This document shows positions 1 to 7,633 of a DNA stretch of 64,000 nt, piece by piece (positions within the stretch are counted from its first letter, which is position 1; the number at the start of each line of letters is the position of its first letter). The notes under the pieces are model-generated. The model did not search any database. It was not told the origin of the DNA and saw nothing but the letters and a program-made list of their open reading frames with translations. The stretch comes from Cellulophaga baltica. GTDB taxonomy: Bacteria > Bacteroidota > Bacteroidia > Flavobacteriales > Flavobacteriaceae. Both the position numbers and the translations under genes were made by a program. The stretch is from contig NZ_JAHKQN010000020.1 in the NCBI RefSeq assembly GCF_018861125.1, positions 375,831 through 439,830 of the forward strand, in the 5' to 3' direction.

Positions 1-280
1 TAGCTTTAATTGTTATCCCTGGAAATTTAGCTCCTGCATGAAAAATTGCTACACGCTCAGCACACAATCCTGATGGGTACGAAGCATTTTCTTGATTATT
101 ACCTATAATAACTTCGCCATTTTCTAACAAAACAGCTGCTCCTACTTGAAAATTTGAATATGGTGCATATGCATTTGACCTTGCTCCAACAGCTTGCTCC
201 ATAAGAGTAATATCTTCTGACTCCATATCACTTAAAGTAGCGTACACATTATAGTCAATTACTATTTGATGTTTTTTCAA
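1..280 (-). CDS. cdd: Cytidine deaminase, partial (C-terminus beyond window)
   Basis: The protein would hydrolyse cytidine and deoxycytidine to (deoxy)uridine in pyrimidine salvage in the cytosol. The reverse strand reads through NAYAPYSNFQVGAA, then GNNQENASYPSGLCAERVA, which holds the zinc-site pattern of the family (N-x-E followed by P-x-x-x-C-x-x-E). The gene runs off the window at base 1, so the second Cys pair is not seen. The start is uncertain. The frame is open back to about 313 with no ATG before 226. The residues between 280 and 226 (YATLSD and neighbours) resemble the usual N-terminus of flavobacterial Cdd, so I place the start at a TTG at 280. A GTG at 247 and an ATG at 226 are the alternatives. 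It lies downstream of porV on the same strand, with a terminator between them. Confidence 0.82.
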   Translation of the reverse strand, partial: MKKHQIVIDYNVYATLSDMESEDITLMEQAVGARSNAYAPYSNFQVGAAVLLENGEVIIGNNQENASYPSGLCAERVAIFHAGAKFPGITIKA

Positions 281-350
281 TATTTCTATATTTAATTTTT
301 TTGGATAGGAAAGTTAATGATTTTTATGTTTCATAAAACCATGTTAAATA

Positions 351-390
351 AAAAAATCCAAATTCGAATATTAAAATTCAAATTTGGATT
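351..390 (-). terminator. Rho-independent terminator downstream of porV
   Basis: Arms at 355-369 and 376-390 form a 15-bp stem with one wobble pair when read on the minus strand. A run of T follows (complement of the A run at 351-356). It lies just past the porV stop and before cdd, so it should end porV transcripts and separate the two genes. Confidence 0.72.
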
Positions 391-413
391 CTTGTTTTAT
401 AGCTTTTTAACTC

Positions 414-1562
414 TTAATCATTATATAATTCTTCACCTAAATTAAAGGTTAAACCAAAGCGAAGTGTGTTTTCTAACGGACTAGTTACATTAGACGTTGA
501 GAACAAATATGATAAATCCACTTGTGCCGCCTTAAATTTAAACCCTGCACCTAAAGAAAAGAACTTTCTTGCTCCTTTTTCTTCACTCTCGTTGAAATAC
601 CCTGTTCTTAACATAAATGCATCTTGATATACGTATTCCGCACTTAAAGCCCATGTTGTTTCTTTTAACTCTTCAGAAAAACCATCTGGCGCATCACCAA
701 AAGATTTAAAAACACCTTCTAAAAATCCTATTTGTTGGTATTCAATATTATCTTCAGAGTCAATAACACCATCCTCATCAAAATCTTGAGGTGTTGGCAC
801 TAATAATTTATTAAATTCTGATGTAATTGCAATGGCATTATCAGCATCAAGTATAAAATCAAAACCAACCCCAAATCTTAAATTCGTTGGCATAAAGTTT
901 TCTTGACCACCTTCATCATAAGAAAGTTTATTTCCTAAATTAGAAACATTAAAACCCGCTCTCCATCGACCATCAAAATTATTATACGCAATTTCTCTTG
1001 AACGATAAAAACCTGCTATATCAACCGTAAAACCAGTTGCCGCTTGCGCATCTACATTCGCTTGATCTTGAAATTTTAAATTTGAACTAATGAAACGACC
1101 TGCTACCGCCATTGAAAAGGTTTCATTCAACTTTAAAGAGTAAGAACCGTCTAAAGCCAATTCATTTGGCTTTACAATACTACCTTCTTCACCTGCAGTT
1201 TGCCTTAATTCAATCTCACCTAACGTAAAATATCTTAAACTTACTGCAAAAGCACTTCGATCATTAATTTTATTATAAAAGTTTGCACTTAACAAACCTA
1301 TATCATTTACTATACTTTCTAAATAAGGTGTATAACCAACACTTATTCCCATTTCTTGTTCTGCAAAAGCAAACTTTGCAGGGTTCCATTGTTGTGAGAA
1401 AGCATCAACAGATGTTGCAACACCCATATCTCCCAAACCTGCTGAACGTGCGTCCGCTGCAATTGTTAAAAATGGAACTGCGGTTGTTATGGCTCTATCA
1501 TCATCTTGAGCAACCATTTTAGACGCAATTAATAATAAGGTAACTAATGCTATTTTTTTCAT
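414..1562 (-). CDS. porV: Type IX secretion system outer-membrane protein PorV (LptO)
   Basis: PorV is a FadL-like outer-membrane beta-barrel. It collects cargo bearing type IX C-terminal domains at the outer membrane and delivers them to the sortase PorU, and it is needed to secrete most cargo. The 382-residue product has a cleavable signal peptide (about 1-19, ending MVAQ). The mature N-terminus AITTAVPFLTIAADARSAGL and the phrase SQQWNPAKF are family hallmarks. The C-terminus ends in alternating amphipathic strands typical of a barrel. An acidic loop with a D-x-D-x-D-G pattern (about residues 260-268) is inserted between strands and looks like a calcium-binding thrombospondin-3-type turn. 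Family members vary there. Neighbours are cdd and, divergently, gldJ. The porU gene usually found beside porV is absent here. Confidence 0.95.
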   Translation of the reverse strand: MKKIALVTLLLIASKMVAQDDDRAITTAVPFLTIAADARSAGLGDMGVATSVDAFSQQWNPAKFAFAEQEMGISVGYTPYLESIVNDIGLLSANFYNKINDRSAFAVSLRYFTLGEIELRQTAGEEGSIVKPNELALDGSYSLKLNETFSMAVAGRFISSNLKFQDQANVDAQAATGFTVDIAGFYRSREIAYNNFDGRWRAGFNVSNLGNKLSYDEGGQENFMPTNLRFGVGFDFILDADNAIAITSEFNKLLVPTPQDFDEDGVIDSEDNIEYQQIGFLEGVFKSFGDAPDGFSEELKETTWALSAEYVYQDAFMLRTGYFNESEEKGARKFFSLGAGFKFKAAQVDLSYLFSTSNVTSPLENTLRFGLTFNLGEELYND

Positions 1563-1979
1563 TTTTATAATTGTGAAACTTCAAAAAAATCATAGTGCAA
1601 GAAATACACTACAAATCTTGGTGAATCATTTATAAACTACATAACGGTGATTTTACAAAAAACTTGTACTAATAAAATAAAAAATTATCATTTATTAAAA
1701 GAGCCAACTTATTGAGCTTATAATGAGTGTTTGCCGCGTCCTAAATTTTATCTATTAAAAATAGGTTCAAACTATACTAAGCTATATTTTTATGCGTTAT
1801 TTTAAATGTAAAAGCAGTTTTGGCTCTCAACGATAAAAATATTTCAATTTTATAGCAACTAATGAAATATTTAAACAAATTCATCGTTTTAATGCCGAAA
1901 GCAATATTTGCAAACCCAAAAAATTGAATTACTAGACTACAAAATATGTAGTTTATTTTATTGAAATCAAGTTCTAATT
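1563..1979. other. 417-bp intergenic region between divergent porV and gldJ
   Basis: No coding frame is supported. The region must hold divergent promoters for porV and gldJ, but I find no full TTTG-N19-TAnnTTTG match. An 8-bp inverted repeat (AGAGCCAA at 1700-1707, TTGGCTCT at 1820-1827) brackets a 128-bp segment that could be a small mobile-element relic, although no target duplication is visible. In related gliding bacteria, as I recall, this interval is occupied by the roughly 3.5-4 kb porU gene. No PorU-like fragment is recognisable here. Confidence 0.6.
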
Positions 1980-3641
1980 ATGAAAAAACAATTCATCAAA
2001 GTTGTACTCTCTTGCGCTGTAATAGCTGGCGGATTTAGCAGTTGTAAAAACTCTTCGTCATCTAAAAATACATCTAGAGCTACAGGTTGGAAAATAAATG
2101 CTAAGGAAGGTGGTTTTCAACACAATACAGATTATAAAGAACAAGAAACTGCTCCTGGTCTTGTATTTGTTGAAGGTGGTACTTTTACAAAAGGAAAGGT
2201 GCAGGATGATGTTATGCATGATTGGAATAATACACCTACACAACAACACGTACAGTCATTCTACATGGATGAAACTGAGGTAACAAACTCTATGTATTTA
2301 GAATATTTAGATTACCTTAAAAGTGTTTACCCACCAGAAGACCCAAGGTATTCTAATATTTACTCAGGCGCTTTACCTGATACATTAGTTTGGAGAAATC
2401 GTTTAGGTTTTAACGAAACAATGACCAATAACTATTTACGTCACCCTGCATATGCAGAATATCCTGTAGTTGGTGTAAACTGGGTTCAAGCAGTACAATT
2501 TGCTGAGTGGAGAACAGACCGTGTAAATGAAATTATGTTAGAAAGAGAAGGTTATCTTTCTAGCGAAGCTAAATACAAAGCCTTAAATGGTGAAGCTGAA
2601 GGTACTTTTAGCACAGAAGCTTACTTAAACAGACCAGAATCTGTATATAATGGTCAAATTGACTCATTACAAGGTAAAATGAAAAAAGATTCTGTATCTA
2701 ATTTCGCATCAAGAAGTACTGGTATTATTTTACCTGAATACAGATTACCAACTGAAACTGAATGGGAATATGCAGCTCAAGCTCAAGTTGGATCTAGAGA
2801 ATATAATAATTATAGAGGTAGAAAAAAATATCCTTGGGAAGGTGATTACACGAGAAACGGTCAAAGACTTGGTCGTGGTGATCAATTAGCTAACTTTAAG
2901 CAAGGTAAGGGTGATTATGGCGGAATCGCAGGTTGGTCTGATGATGGTGCTGATATTACTGCAGAAGTTAAATCATACAAGCCTAATGATCTTGGTTTAT
3001 ATGAGATGGCTGGTAACGTTGCTGAATGGGTTGCTGATGTTTACAGACCTATTGTTGATGATGAAGTAAGTGACTTTAACTACTATCGTGGAAACATCTA
3101 TATGAAAACCGCAATTGGTGAAGATGGTAAAGTAAACGTAATTAGAGATTCTATTATGTATGACACATTACCAAACGGAAAAATCGTAGCGGTAAATTTA
3201 CCAGGAGAAATTAAAATGGTTCCTGTTGATGAGCAAGAAACATACTTAAGAACAAATTTCTCTTCAAGTGATAACAGAGGTTATAGAGATGGCGAACCTG
3301 GTTCTTCTAGATTCTATGATCAATTTAATGACGAAGAAGATGAAGAGAATAAAAAGAAAATGTATAACTCTCCAACTTTTAAAGTAGAGCAAGATTCTAC
3401 AGGGTCAATGAAGAGAGAATATGACAAATCTAACTACAGAACTACATTAATTAACGATGAAGTTAGAGTTTTCAAAGGTGGTTCTTGGAGAGACAGAGCT
3501 TACTGGCTAGATCCTGCACAACGTAGATTCTTACCACAGTATATGGCTACAGATTACATCGGGTTTAGATGTGCAATGTCTAGAGTTGGCTCTAAATCTA
3601 AAACAAAAAACAAAACTGTTAGAAGCAAAAAAGTGAGATAA
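1980..3641 (+). CDS. gldJ: Gliding motility lipoprotein GldJ
   Basis: GldJ is an outer-membrane lipoprotein facing the periplasm, required for gliding and for stability of the GldK/type IX machinery. The 553-residue product begins with a lipoprotein signal ending GFSSC (Cys22). The rest is a formylglycine-generating-enzyme/sulfatase-modifying fold. Typical blocks are present in order: FVEGGTFTKG, FYMDETEVTN, RLPTETEWEYAAQA, LGLYEMAGNVAEWVADVY, FKGGSWRDRAYWL and YIGFRCAMS. The copper-ligand cysteines of true formylglycine enzymes are not apparent, which fits a structural role. The Lys/Arg-rich tail is usual for GldJ. It is transcribed divergently from porV and ends 25 bp before a strong terminator. 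Confidence 0.95.
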   Translation: MKKQFIKVVLSCAVIAGGFSSCKNSSSSKNTSRATGWKINAKEGGFQHNTDYKEQETAPGLVFVEGGTFTKGKVQDDVMHDWNNTPTQQHVQSFYMDETEVTNSMYLEYLDYLKSVYPPEDPRYSNIYSGALPDTLVWRNRLGFNETMTNNYLRHPAYAEYPVVGVNWVQAVQFAEWRTDRVNEIMLEREGYLSSEAKYKALNGEAEGTFSTEAYLNRPESVYNGQIDSLQGKMKKDSVSNFASRSTGIILPEYRLPTETEWEYAAQAQVGSREYNNYRGRKKYPWEGDYTRNGQRLGRGDQLANFKQGKGDYGGIAGWSDDGADITAEVKSYKPNDLGLYEMAGNVAEWVADVYRPIVDDEVSDFNYYRGNIYMKTAIGEDGKVNVIRDSIMYDTLPNGKIVAVNLPGEIKMVPVDEQETYLRTNFSSSDNRGYRDGEPGSSRFYDQFNDEEDEENKKKMYNSPTFKVEQDSTGSMKREYDKSNYRTTLINDEVRVFKGGSWRDRAYWLDPAQRRFLPQYMATDYIGFRCAMSRVGSKSKTKNKTVRSKKVR

Positions 3642-3666
3642 CAGTAAATAAATAGAATTCTTTAAA

Positions 3667-3696
3667 AGTCCTGATGCAACCATCAGGACTTTTTTT
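3667..3696 (+). terminator. Terminator downstream of gldJ
   Basis: A perfect 10-bp stem (AGTCCTGATG, loop CAAC, CATCAGGACT) is followed directly by six T. It ends gldJ. It also argues against an upstream in-frame start for murF at 3674, which would sit inside the hairpin. Confidence 0.92.
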
Positions 3697-3709
3697 ATAC
3701 TTTAGTTTC

Positions 3710-4987
3710 ATGAAAATAGAAGAACTACACAAACTGTTTTTACAGTTTCCCACAATTTGCACTGATACTAGAAAAATTACCCCTGATTGTATCTTTTTCG
3801 CTTTAAAGGGAGATAATTTTGACGGAAATAAATACGCAAAACAAGCCATAGAGAAAGGTGCTAAATATGCCATCGTTGATGATGAAAAATTTTCAATTGA
3901 TGATAACACTATATTTTTAGTCTCCGATGTTTTAAAAACACTACAAGAATTAGCTAACTTTCACAGGAAACACTCCAAAGCAAAAGTAATTGGCTTAACA
4001 GGAAGCAATGGTAAAACTACAACTAAAGAGCTTATAAACTCTGTTTTATCCACTAACTACAAAACTATTGCCACACTTGGCAACCTCAACAATCATATTG
4101 GCGTTCCTTTAACTTTATTATCTATTAAAGCTGATACTGAAATAGCTATTGTTGAAATGGGTGCTAACCATCAGAAAGAAATAGAATTTTTATGTAGTAT
4201 AGCCGAACCTGATTTTGGATACATAACCAATTTTGGAAAAGCACACTTAGAAGGTTTTGGTAGTGAAGAAGGAGTTATCAAAGGAAAGAGTGAACTTTAT
4301 GATTTTCTAATCTCAAATAACAAACACATTTTCTTTAATGCTGATGACACTATTCAATTAGACAAACTAAAATTTTACATAAAAAAATATGGTTTCAGTG
4401 AGTCGAACTCTAAATTCTATCAAATTAAACTACAAACCGCAGATCCGTTTGTAACCATTTCTGTAGAGGGTAAGTTGATTACATCAAACCTAATTGGAGC
4501 TTACAACTTTATTAATTGCGGCGCCGCAATTATTATGGGCAAATACTTTAATGTATCGCTAGACAATATTCAATTAGGAATCGAAAACTACACTCCAACC
4601 AACAATCGTTCACAAATAATTGAAAAAAATGATCATAAAATTATATTAGACGCTTACAATGCAAATCCAAGCAGTATGACTGTGGCGTTAGAAAATTTCA
4701 ACAACTTAAATGCTTCATCTAAAATTGTCTTTTTAGGCGATATGTTTGAATTAGGAAGTGTTGCCGAAACCGAGCATCAAGCTATAGCAGATTTAGCATC
4801 ATCAATGAATTTTAATAAAACTTTTTTAATCGGCGAAAATTTCAGCAAAACAAACACTCAAAAAAATGTATTTATTTCTTTTGACAGCTTGGCTTCTTTT
4901 TTAAAAAACGAAGATTTACCTAAGAGCACAATTTTAATAAAAGGTTCTCGCGGCATGGCTTTAGAACGAATTTTAGAGCTATTGTAA
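3710..4987 (+). CDS. murF: UDP-MurNAc-tripeptide--D-Ala-D-Ala ligase
   Basis: The enzyme adds D-Ala-D-Ala to the UDP-MurNAc tripeptide using ATP, the last cytoplasmic step of peptidoglycan precursor synthesis. The 425-residue protein has the Mur-ligase layout: an N-terminal uridine-binding domain with CTDTRKITPDCIFFALKG, the P-loop GLTGSNGKTTTKE at about 95-107, the conserved EMGANHQKEI, and a C-terminal domain with LDAYNANPSSM and FLGDMFELG. An ATG at 3710 is chosen because the frame's earlier ATG (3674) lies inside the gldJ terminator and would add residues unlike any MurF. It converges on the SDR gene with only two bases between stops. Confidence 0.97.
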   Translation: MKIEELHKLFLQFPTICTDTRKITPDCIFFALKGDNFDGNKYAKQAIEKGAKYAIVDDEKFSIDDNTIFLVSDVLKTLQELANFHRKHSKAKVIGLTGSNGKTTTKELINSVLSTNYKTIATLGNLNNHIGVPLTLLSIKADTEIAIVEMGANHQKEIEFLCSIAEPDFGYITNFGKAHLEGFGSEEGVIKGKSELYDFLISNNKHIFFNADDTIQLDKLKFYIKKYGFSESNSKFYQIKLQTADPFVTISVEGKLITSNLIGAYNFINCGAAIIMGKYFNVSLDNIQLGIENYTPTNNRSQIIEKNDHKIILDAYNANPSSMTVALENFNNLNASSKIVFLGDMFELGSVAETEHQAIADLASSMNFNKTFLIGENFSKTNTQKNVFISFDSLASFLKNEDLPKSTILIKGSRGMALERILELL

Positions 4988-5003
4988 TATTAAACAATAG
5001 CTC
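4976..5003. terminator. Hairpin spanning the convergent stops of murF and the SDR gene
   Basis: GAGCTATTGT (4976-4985) and ACAATAGCTC (4994-5003) form a perfect 10-bp stem with an 8-nt loop. Both stop codons lie in the loop or its edge. No T tract follows on either strand, so intrinsic termination is uncertain. It may still act as a bidirectional end or as a 3' stabilizer. Confidence 0.4.
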
Positions 5004-5727
5004 CGTTTACAGGAAGTATTTGACCTGATATCCATTTAGACTCGTCAGAGGCTAAAAACAAAATAACATTTGCAATATCACTAGGCTCACCAATACGATT
5101 AAAGGCACTCATAGATTTTAATTTATCTATAAACTCTTCTGATTTTCCTTTTGTAAAAAGCTCTGTATCTACTGGGCCTGGAGCTATTGCGTTAACTGAA
5201 ATATTCCTACCTACTTCTTTAGAAAAAACTCTTGTCATCTGCTCTACTGCAGCCTTAGAAGACGAATACAATGAATATCCCGGCAACATCATCTTAACCG
5301 TACTAGAAGACACATTTATAATATTACCGCCATCAGATAGCTTTGAATAAGCCTCTTTCATTGTATGATACACACCTTTTGCATGGATATTATACACTTT
5401 ATCAAAATCATCTTCCGAAGATTCTGATAATTCTTTCATATCCATCACACCTGCATTATTAACAAGAACATCTACCCTACCAAACTGATGAATAGTTTCA
5501 TCAAAAAGCATTGCAACCTCATCTTTTTTACTTACATCAGCTTTTACAGCTATAGCATTACCATTTTTGCTTTTAATTAAATCGACAGTTTCTTTAGCCT
5601 CTTTTTCACTGGATGCAAAATTAACTACAACCTCAGCGTTATTTTCCGCTAACAACAATGCCATTTCTCTACCTATACCACGAGATGCTCCCGTAACAAT
5701 TATTACTTTATTTAGTGGTTTAATCAT
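4990..5727 (-). CDS. Short-chain dehydrogenase/reductase (SDR), substrate unknown
   Basis: This is a classical SDR of 245 residues, an NAD(P)-dependent oxidoreductase of alcohols or ketones in the cytosol. The cofactor motif TGASRGIG is at 12-19 and NNAG at 90-93. The catalytic Ser lies in NVSSS (about 140-142) and the Y-x-x-x-K pair is Tyr154/Lys158. A basic residue right after the first Gly motif and the Ala-Ser start of VNFASSEKEA suggest NADPH rather than NADH, which is an inference. It resembles FabG-type 3-oxoacyl reductases, but there is no fatty-acid gene context. Its ATG overlaps the stop of the DoxX gene by 4 bp, so the two are translationally coupled. Confidence 0.9.
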   Translation of the reverse strand: MIKPLNKVIIVTGASRGIGREMALLLAENNAEVVVNFASSEKEAKETVDLIKSKNGNAIAVKADVSKKDEVAMLFDETIHQFGRVDVLVNNAGVMDMKELSESSEDDFDKVYNIHAKGVYHTMKEAYSKLSDGGNIINVSSSTVKMMLPGYSLYSSSKAAVEQMTRVFSKEVGRNISVNAIAPGPVDTELFTKGKSEEFIDKLKSMSAFNRIGEPSDIANVILFLASDESKWISGQILPVNGAIV

Positions 5728-6134
5728 TTTATTATTTTTTTCAAATTATTATCAAGCGCCAAATAATTATAGTTGATAGTAATTAACAACCCTGAAAAAA
5801 CAAGTGCATGGATTAACTGAGAATCAATAATACTCCAATTCTCTATCATTGTACTACCGAAGACCAAAGCTATCATTAGAACACAACCAACAACTAGAGC
5901 TTGCTTTGTAAAAAAACCTAAAATTAGTAATACACCTACCACAAATTCAATTATTGGAATACTGTACGCAAAAGGCGTTGTCAAAAAACCAGGAATCATC
6001 GAATCTTTAAAGTTACCTACAATATGACTTACAAAGCCTGAAAGTTTTGGCAGTCTCACTAATCCGTGACCAAACATACTAACACCTATAGCCAATCTAA
6101 TTAATAAATAAGCTAAATTGTAATTTTTACTCAT
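5724..6134 (-). CDS. DoxX family membrane protein
   Basis: A 136-residue integral membrane protein with four predicted helices: LAYLLIRLAIGVSMFGHGLV, FAYSIPIIEFVVGVLLILGF, ALVVGCVLMIALVFGSTMI and LIHALVFSGLLITINY. The early G-H-G-x-x-R block (GHGLVRL) and I-E-F block are typical of DoxX/DoxD-like proteins, a broad family whose members have been linked to quinone-reducing or redox membrane complexes. The exact role here is unknown. It is the first gene of a two-gene unit with the SDR, whose start it overlaps, suggesting a shared redox function. That link is inference. Confidence 0.85.
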   Translation of the reverse strand: MSKNYNLAYLLIRLAIGVSMFGHGLVRLPKLSGFVSHIVGNFKDSMIPGFLTTPFAYSIPIIEFVVGVLLILGFFTKQALVVGCVLMIALVFGSTMIENWSIIDSQLIHALVFSGLLITINYNYLALDNNLKKIIK

Positions 6135-6222
6135 AACTTTTTATTCTTAAAATTAAGAGGACAAAATTGATTTACAAGCCAATATCTTGTTAAAAGATCT
6201 TTTAAAGAATTACATAAAAACA

Positions 6223-6254
6223 AAAAAGACTTTCAAATTAATGAAAGTCTTTTT
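6223..6254 (-). terminator. Terminator downstream of tRNA-Val
   Basis: Arms 6223-6235 and 6242-6254 form a 13-bp perfect stem with loop AATTAA. On the minus strand it ends in a T run. It lies 7 bases past the tRNA 3' end and separates it from the DoxX gene. Confidence 0.85.
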
Positions 6255-6261
6255 GTTACTG

Positions 6262-6336
6262 TGGGCCCTACTGGATTCGAACCAGTGACCCCCTGCTTGT
6301 AAGGCAGGTGCTCTAAACCAACTGAGCTAAGAGCCC
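6262..6336 (-). tRNA. tRNA-Val (anticodon TAC)
   Basis: The reverse strand folds as a full cloverleaf of 75 nt. The 7-bp acceptor stem (GGGCTCT with AGGGCCC, one G-T wobble) has discriminator A. The D-arm contains AGCTCAGTTGGTTTAGAGC. The anticodon stem CCTGC/GCAGG surrounds loop CTTACAA, giving anticodon TAC. The T-arm contains GGTTCGAATCC. CCA is not encoded. A consensus promoter lies just upstream and a terminator just downstream, so it is a single-gene unit. Confidence 0.97.
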
Positions 6337-6368
6337 GATTTGCTAAACGTTGTTTTGCTAAGCGAGTG

Positions 6369-6399
6369 CAAATATATAACAGTTTTTCATTTCTCCAAA
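6369..6399 (-). promoter_or_regulatory. Promoter of tRNA-Val (TTTG-N19-TATATTTG)
   Basis: On the minus strand TTTG (6396-6399) is followed by exactly 19 bases and TATATTTG (6369-6376). This matches the Bacteroidota primary-sigma consensus with -33 TTTG and -7 TAnnTTTG. The tRNA 5' end is 33 bases beyond the -7 box. Confidence 0.85.
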
Positions 6400-6417
6400 A
6401 TAAAAAACAATATTTTT

Positions 6418-7629
6418 TTATAAAATTTCTGCAACGACAAATGTGCTTCCTCCAACATAAATAAAATCGTTTGAATTTGACATTTTTTTAGCGGAATTAA
6501 ACGCTTCATTTACAGAGTCATAACACACACCATTGAAACCATAAGCCATACTTTTACTTTTTAAAAGATGAACATCTAAACCTCTTTCTATTGAAGGTGA
6601 ACAATAATAATAAATTGCATTTTTTGGTAGCAAAGCTAAAACAGCGTCTAAATTTTTATCTTTTACAAAACCTAAAACCATATGCAGTTGGTCAAATTCT
6701 TGCTTTTTTAATTGCTCTACTATTAATTTTATACCCTCAGTATTATGCGCTGTGTCACAAATTATAGTTGGTCGTTTTGACAATACCTGCCAGCGACCTA
6801 ACAAACCTGTATTTTCAACTACTTTTAAAAGGCCTGCTTTTATATGCTTTTTTTTAATTTTAAATGAATTGAGTTGCTTTATTACCCCCAATACACCTTT
6901 TATATTCTTAGATTGATATATGCCTAATAAGGATGTTTTATAGTCATCTTCAACAACTGTATCCGCAAAAGTTATTAAAGCGTTCTTTCTCTCTGCTATT
7001 ACACTAAAGACAGGTTCTGTTTCTTTTTGTGTTTCACTAATAACAACAGGGACATTACTTTTAATTATACCTGCCTTTTCTGAGGCTATTTTTTCTAAGG
7101 TATCACCAAGCATATCAACATGATCAAAACTTATATTGGTAATTAGAGATACTTCTGGTGTGATAATATTTGTAGAATCTAATCGACCACCTAGACCAAC
7201 CTCAACAATTGCTATATTAACATTCTGATTTGCAAAATAATCAAAAGCCATACCCACTGTCATTTCAAAAAAAGACAATTCATTTGCTTTTAAATAAGGT
7301 AAATGTCCTTCTATAAAGTTCACTACTTCCTTTTCAGAGATACAATTACCGTTAATTTTAATTCTTTCTCTGAAATCTTTTAAATGAGGTGAAGTATATA
7401 ACCCGACCTTATAACCTGCTTCTTGTAAAATGGAAGCAAGCATATGACTGCTCGAACCTTTTCCATTAGTTCCTGCAACATGTATACTTTTAAATTTTTT
7501 ATGTGGATTTCCTAAAAAAGAGGAAAGTTCAATAATTGCATCTAATTTACCTGAATGAGCTAATTTACCTTTTTGTTGATACATAGGCAATTGTACAAAC
7601 ATCCAGTCTAAAACCTCTTGGTAAGTCAT
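6418..7629 (-). CDS. folC: Bifunctional dihydrofolate/folylpolyglutamate synthase
   Basis: FolC adds L-glutamate to dihydropteroate to make dihydrofolate, and further glutamates to tetrahydrofolates, using ATP in the cytosol. The 403-residue product has the Mur-ligase-like P-loop HVAGTNGKGSSSHM (about 50-63), then GLYTSPHLKDFRERIKING, the conserved VEVGLGGRLDSTN, TNISFDHVDMLG and the C-terminal CDTAHNTEG. All are diagnostic for FolC. Length is normal. It begins 4 bp after the tonB stop on the same strand and is probably the last gene of an exbB-exbD-tonB-folC transcript. Confidence 0.96.
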   Translation of the reverse strand: MTYQEVLDWMFVQLPMYQQKGKLAHSGKLDAIIELSSFLGNPHKKFKSIHVAGTNGKGSSSHMLASILQEAGYKVGLYTSPHLKDFRERIKINGNCISEKEVVNFIEGHLPYLKANELSFFEMTVGMAFDYFANQNVNIAIVEVGLGGRLDSTNIITPEVSLITNISFDHVDMLGDTLEKIASEKAGIIKSNVPVVISETQKETEPVFSVIAERKNALITFADTVVEDDYKTSLLGIYQSKNIKGVLGVIKQLNSFKIKKKHIKAGLLKVVENTGLLGRWQVLSKRPTIICDTAHNTEGIKLIVEQLKKQEFDQLHMVLGFVKDKNLDAVLALLPKNAIYYYCSPSIERGLDVHLLKSKSMAYGFNGVCYDSVNEAFNSAKKMSNSNDFIYVGGSTFVVAEIL

Positions 7630-7633
7630 TTAT

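Noticed and set aside
1283-1522. 79-codon open frame opposite porV
   Set aside because: It lies entirely within the porV gene on the other strand, and its translation is compositionally skewed without motifs.
3674-3709. Upstream ATG extending murF by 12 residues
   Set aside because: It lies inside the gldJ terminator stem and adds residues unlike MurF. The ATG at 3710 fits the family.
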